From positions 1-14,345 of the forward strand of contig JAWVZB010000079.1 in the NCBI GenBank assembly GCA_033722375.1: a DNA stretch of 14,345 bases, read 5' to 3'. Below are positions 12,308 to 14,345 of the stretch, piece by piece. Below the pieces are notes generated by a model, which had not been told where the DNA came from, ran no database searches, and was given only the letters and a program-made list of their open reading frames with translations. A program made the translations under genes and the position numbers. Every line of letters begins with the position of its first letter. Position 1 is the first letter of the stretch. The stretch comes from JAWVZB01 sp033722375 (GTDB lineage: Bacteria > Actinomycetota > Nitriliruptoria > Nitriliruptorales > Nitriliruptoraceae).

Positions 12308-13126
12308 TCAGCTCCCCAGGTCGCCCGAGAGCTCGTCACCGCGCCGCTTGGCGGCTTCGATGGCATCGAGGAACGCAGCTCGAACACGGGCGGCTTCGAG
12401 CTCACGGATCGCCGCGATGGTCGTGCCGCCCGGCGAGGTCACCATCTCTCGCAGCTCGACCGGATGTCGCCCCGCATCCCGGAGCATCTTCGCGGAGCCG
12501 ACCATGGTCTGGATGATCAGCTCCGTCGACACGTCACGCGGGAGGCCGAGCAGGATGCCCGCGTCGATCATCGCTTCCGCGAGGAGGAAGAAGTAGGCCG
12601 GGCCGGAGCCGGACAGCGCCGTCACGCTGTTGAGGTGCTCCTCGGACATGCGTACGACGGCGCCCACGTGCGAGAGGATCTCCTCGGCGACCTTGAGGTC
12701 GTCGTCGGACGCGTGGCTGCCGGCGCAGACCACGCTCATGGCCTCGTCGACCTGGACCGGGGTGTTGGTCATGACCCGCACAACCGGCACTTCCTCGGGG
12801 AGGTGGGCCTCGATCGACGCGGTCGTGGTCCCGGCCGCCACCGATACCACGGTCTGGCCCTCGTGGAACCGTCCGCCGATCTCAGCCAACACCGAGTGGA
12901 TCGTCTGCGGCTTCAGCGCGACGAGGATGACGTCTGCGCTGTCCACAGCCGCGCCGTTGTCGGTCGTCGCACTGACGCCGTGCGCCGCCTCGAGCTCGCG
13001 GCAGCGCTCTTCGCTGCGGGTCGTGCAGGTGACCTGCGACGGCTCGACCCATTGCGAGCGCAGCAACCCACGCAGCAGCGCTTCACCGATACGGCCGGTG
13101 CCGATGATCGCGAGTGTTCCGTCCAC
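12308..13126 (-). CDS. proC: Pyrroline-5-carboxylate reductase
   Basis: The 272-residue enzyme catalyses the last step of proline synthesis, NAD(P)H reduction of pyrroline-5-carboxylate. The dinucleotide loop IIGTGRIGEAL is at 7-17, LKPQ at 71-74, VMTNTPV at 118-124 (usually MPNTP), ALSGSGPAYFFLLAEAM at 170-186 and SPGGTT at 231-236. The GTG at 13126 immediately precedes the Rossmann strand; the open frame further upstream is antisense-like overlap with proline dehydrogenase. It follows proline dehydrogenase by 14 bases, so the two are probably one transcript. Confidence 0.94.
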   Translation of the reverse strand: MDGTLAIIGTGRIGEALLRGLLRSQWVEPSQVTCTTRSEERCRELEAAHGVSATTDNGAAVDSADVILVALKPQTIHSVLAEIGGRFHEGQTVVSVAAGTTTASIEAHLPEEVPVVRVMTNTPVQVDEAMSVVCAGSHASDDDLKVAEEILSHVGAVVRMSEEHLNSVTALSGSGPAYFFLLAEAMIDAGILLGLPRDVSTELIIQTMVGSAKMLRDAGRHPVELREMVTSPGGTTIAAIRELEAARVRAAFLDAIEAAKRRGDELSGDLGS

Positions 13127-13140
13127 GGTGGTTCCGATCC

Positions 13141-14064
13141 TCAGTCGCGCAGGTTGCCGAGGAGCGCGCGCAGGAAGAAGGTCAGGTTGGCGGGGCGCTC
13201 CGCGATCCGGCGCACGAAGTAGGGGTACCACTCGCTGCCGAAGGGCACGTAGACGCGGAGGTCGTAGCCGTCCGCGACGAGCTGCCGCTGGAGCGGCTCG
13301 CGCACCCCGTACAGCATCTGGAACTCGTAGCGGTCCTTCGGGACGCCCCGCTCCCCGGCGAGATGCTGGAGGCGGGCGATGAGCCGGTCGTCGTGTGTCG
13401 CGAACCGTCCGTAGGTGTCGCCTTGCAGGACGTAGTCGGCGCAGCGCACGAAGTTCCGGTCGATCTCGATCCGCTCCTGGTAGGCGATCTCCTCCGGCTC
13501 GGAGTAGGCCCCCTTGCACAGCCGCAGCGAGGCCCCGAGCCCGGTGAGCAGCCGGACGTCGTCGTAGGTCCGATGGAGGTAGGACTGCACGGCGCAACCC
13601 ACGTTGTCGTGGCCGCGCTCTCGGAGCGAGCGGACCAGGTCGACCGTGTCCTGGGTGTGGTCAGAACCTTCCATGTCGATGGTGACGTGGGTGCCGACGT
13701 CCGCTGCGCGCTTGCAGATCCGGCCGATCAGGTCCTCGCACAACTCCCGGCTGATGTCGATCCCGAGGGCGGTCGGCTTGACCGAGATGGACCCGTCGAG
13801 CTCGCGTTCGTCGATGGCGTCGAGGATCTCGAGGCTCGTGTCCGCGTGCTGCCGGGCCACCTGCTCGTCGGTGACCGACTCGCCGAGGTGGTCGAGGGTG
13901 ACCCGCATCCCGAGCATGTTGAGCTGGCGCGCCACGCGCAGCGCGTCCTCGAGCGTCTCGCCGGCAACGAACCGCATGGCCACGTTGCGCGCGGCGCCGG
14001 CGTTCTCTGCGATCTCACGGAGACGACCGCTCTCGGAAGCCGCGATCAGGGCCCGGCGAAGCAT
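13141..14064 (-). CDS. Monofunctional proline dehydrogenase
   Basis: The 307-residue FAD-dependent TIM-barrel enzyme oxidises proline to pyrroline-5-carboxylate, passing electrons toward the membrane quinone pool. Motifs: LDHLGES (58-64), SVKPT (K96), IDMEG (129-133), AVQSYLHRT (158-166), RLCKGAY (K184), ATHD (222-225), EFQMLYG (247-253) and the C-terminal VPFGSEWYPYFVRRIAERP (273-291) with the substrate-binding Arg pair. The length fits the stand-alone enzyme without an aldehyde dehydrogenase domain. The ATG has a strong GAGGAAGG site 6 bases upstream. It is followed by proC, which catalyses the opposite direction of the same interconversion. Confidence 0.95.
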   Translation of the reverse strand: MLRRALIAASESGRLREIAENAGAARNVAMRFVAGETLEDALRVARQLNMLGMRVTLDHLGESVTDEQVARQHADTSLEILDAIDERELDGSISVKPTALGIDISRELCEDLIGRICKRAADVGTHVTIDMEGSDHTQDTVDLVRSLRERGHDNVGCAVQSYLHRTYDDVRLLTGLGASLRLCKGAYSEPEEIAYQERIEIDRNFVRCADYVLQGDTYGRFATHDDRLIARLQHLAGERGVPKDRYEFQMLYGVREPLQRQLVADGYDLRVYVPFGSEWYPYFVRRIAERPANLTFFLRALLGNLRD

Positions 14065-14118
14065 CCAGCACCTTCCTCAGACGTCAGGCAGCGTACGTCG
14101 TCCTCCGCAGCACAACGG

Positions 14119-14147
14119 CGAGGGCCCCGCATGGTGCGGGGCCCTCG
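14119..14147 (-). terminator. Strong terminator hairpin between the LPXTG gene and proline dehydrogenase
   Basis: A perfect 12-bp stem CGAGGGCCCCGC / GCGGGGCCCTCG encloses a 5-base loop. It lies 23 bases beyond the LPXTG gene stop on the minus strand and isolates that gene from the proline genes. Confidence 0.85.
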
Positions 14148-14170
14148 TCTCCGGTCCGGGTGTCTGCTCG

Positions 14171-14344
14171 TCACTCCCGCCTGCGGAAGAGCAGCAGGGC
14201 TCCACCCAGGGTGGCGAGACCGAGGATCGCCAAGCCACCACCGGTGGCCGGCAGGTCGTCACCGTCGTCCGTGGGCGGCGCGGCAGCGGGCGGGGCGTAC
14301 TCGGCGCTCGCGCTCGGGTCGATCCTCAGCGACAGCGACGGCGT
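14171..14344 (-). CDS. LPXTG-anchored surface protein, C-terminal fragment
   Basis: Only the last 57 codons are in the window; the start lies beyond the right edge. They show a Pro/Ala-rich wall-spanning stretch (EYAPPAAAPPTDDGDD), the sortase motif LPATG, a hydrophobic helix of about 17 residues and a charged tail FRRRE ending in TGA. This is a complete class A sortase substrate signal, so the mature protein is expected to be covalently linked to peptidoglycan. The nature of the exposed domain cannot be seen. Confidence 0.88.
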   Translation of the reverse strand, partial: TPSLSLRIDPSASAEYAPPAAAPPTDDGDDLPATGGGLAILGLATLGGALLLFRRRE

Positions 14345-14345
14345 C

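Noticed and set aside
12238..12405. Upstream extension of the adaptor lipoprotein
   Set aside because: It overlaps the end of proC and would place 56 residues before the signal peptide, preventing lipoprotein export.
13127..13597. Upstream extension of proC in the same frame
   Set aside because: It lies inside the proline dehydrogenase gene in another frame, and the Rossmann strand begins right after the GTG at 13126.

Overview
The window is dense, very GC-rich bacterial DNA: short intergenic gaps, frequent GTG and TTG starts, and many 4-nt stop/start overlaps. Its gene families (ECF sigma factor with a DUF5667 membrane partner, excisionase-type small HTH protein, LPXTG surface protein, Rv0498/Rv0501/Rv0502-like proteins) point to an actinobacterium. 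A deep-branching high-GC class such as Nitriliruptoria or a relative is my guess; the class cannot be fixed from this sequence alone.

Plus strand, 1-4273. A cyclic-di-GMP-I (GEMM-I) riboswitch leader lies directly upstream of a secreted CAP/SCP-domain protein with a Ser/Asp/Thr-rich tail, followed by a strong terminator hairpin. Next comes a xylose-isomerase-like TIM-barrel protein. Then follow a 29-residue single-helix membrane peptide translationally coupled (TGATG) to an ECF sigma factor, and a DUF5667 membrane protein that looks like its anti-sigma partner (compare BldN/RsbN of Streptomyces).

Minus strand, 4275-14344, transcribed right to left. At the far right is the C-terminal end of an LPXTG wall-anchored protein with a 12-bp terminator hairpin. 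Then come proline dehydrogenase and proC, and a lipoprotein adaptor / ABC ATPase / FtsX-type permease efflux-like trio with 4-nt overlaps, closed by a hairpin. After these are a DUF2795 protein overlapping an AcuC-type deacetylase, then an excisionase/BldC-type HTH protein, a SAM hydroxide adenosyltransferase, an SDR-type 'epimerase' and a PlsC-type acyltransferase in an overlapping run. That run meets the anti-sigma gene tail-to-tail with one base between the stop codons.

The best candidate for an undescribed regulatory arrangement is the leader at 21-202. It has a conserved c-di-GMP aptamer, a helix that competes with aptamer stem P1, and a second helix covering the ribosome-binding region of a secreted protein. 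The gene set also resembles, from memory, the conserved actinobacterial neighbourhood of M. tuberculosis Rv0498-Rv0502 (isomerase-like protein, proC, small HTH, galE2, acyltransferase), here combined with a BldN/RsbN-like sigma module and extra inserted genes. No tRNA, rRNA, CRISPR array, insertion sequence or prophage was seen, and no stretch over 300 bases lacks a gene.
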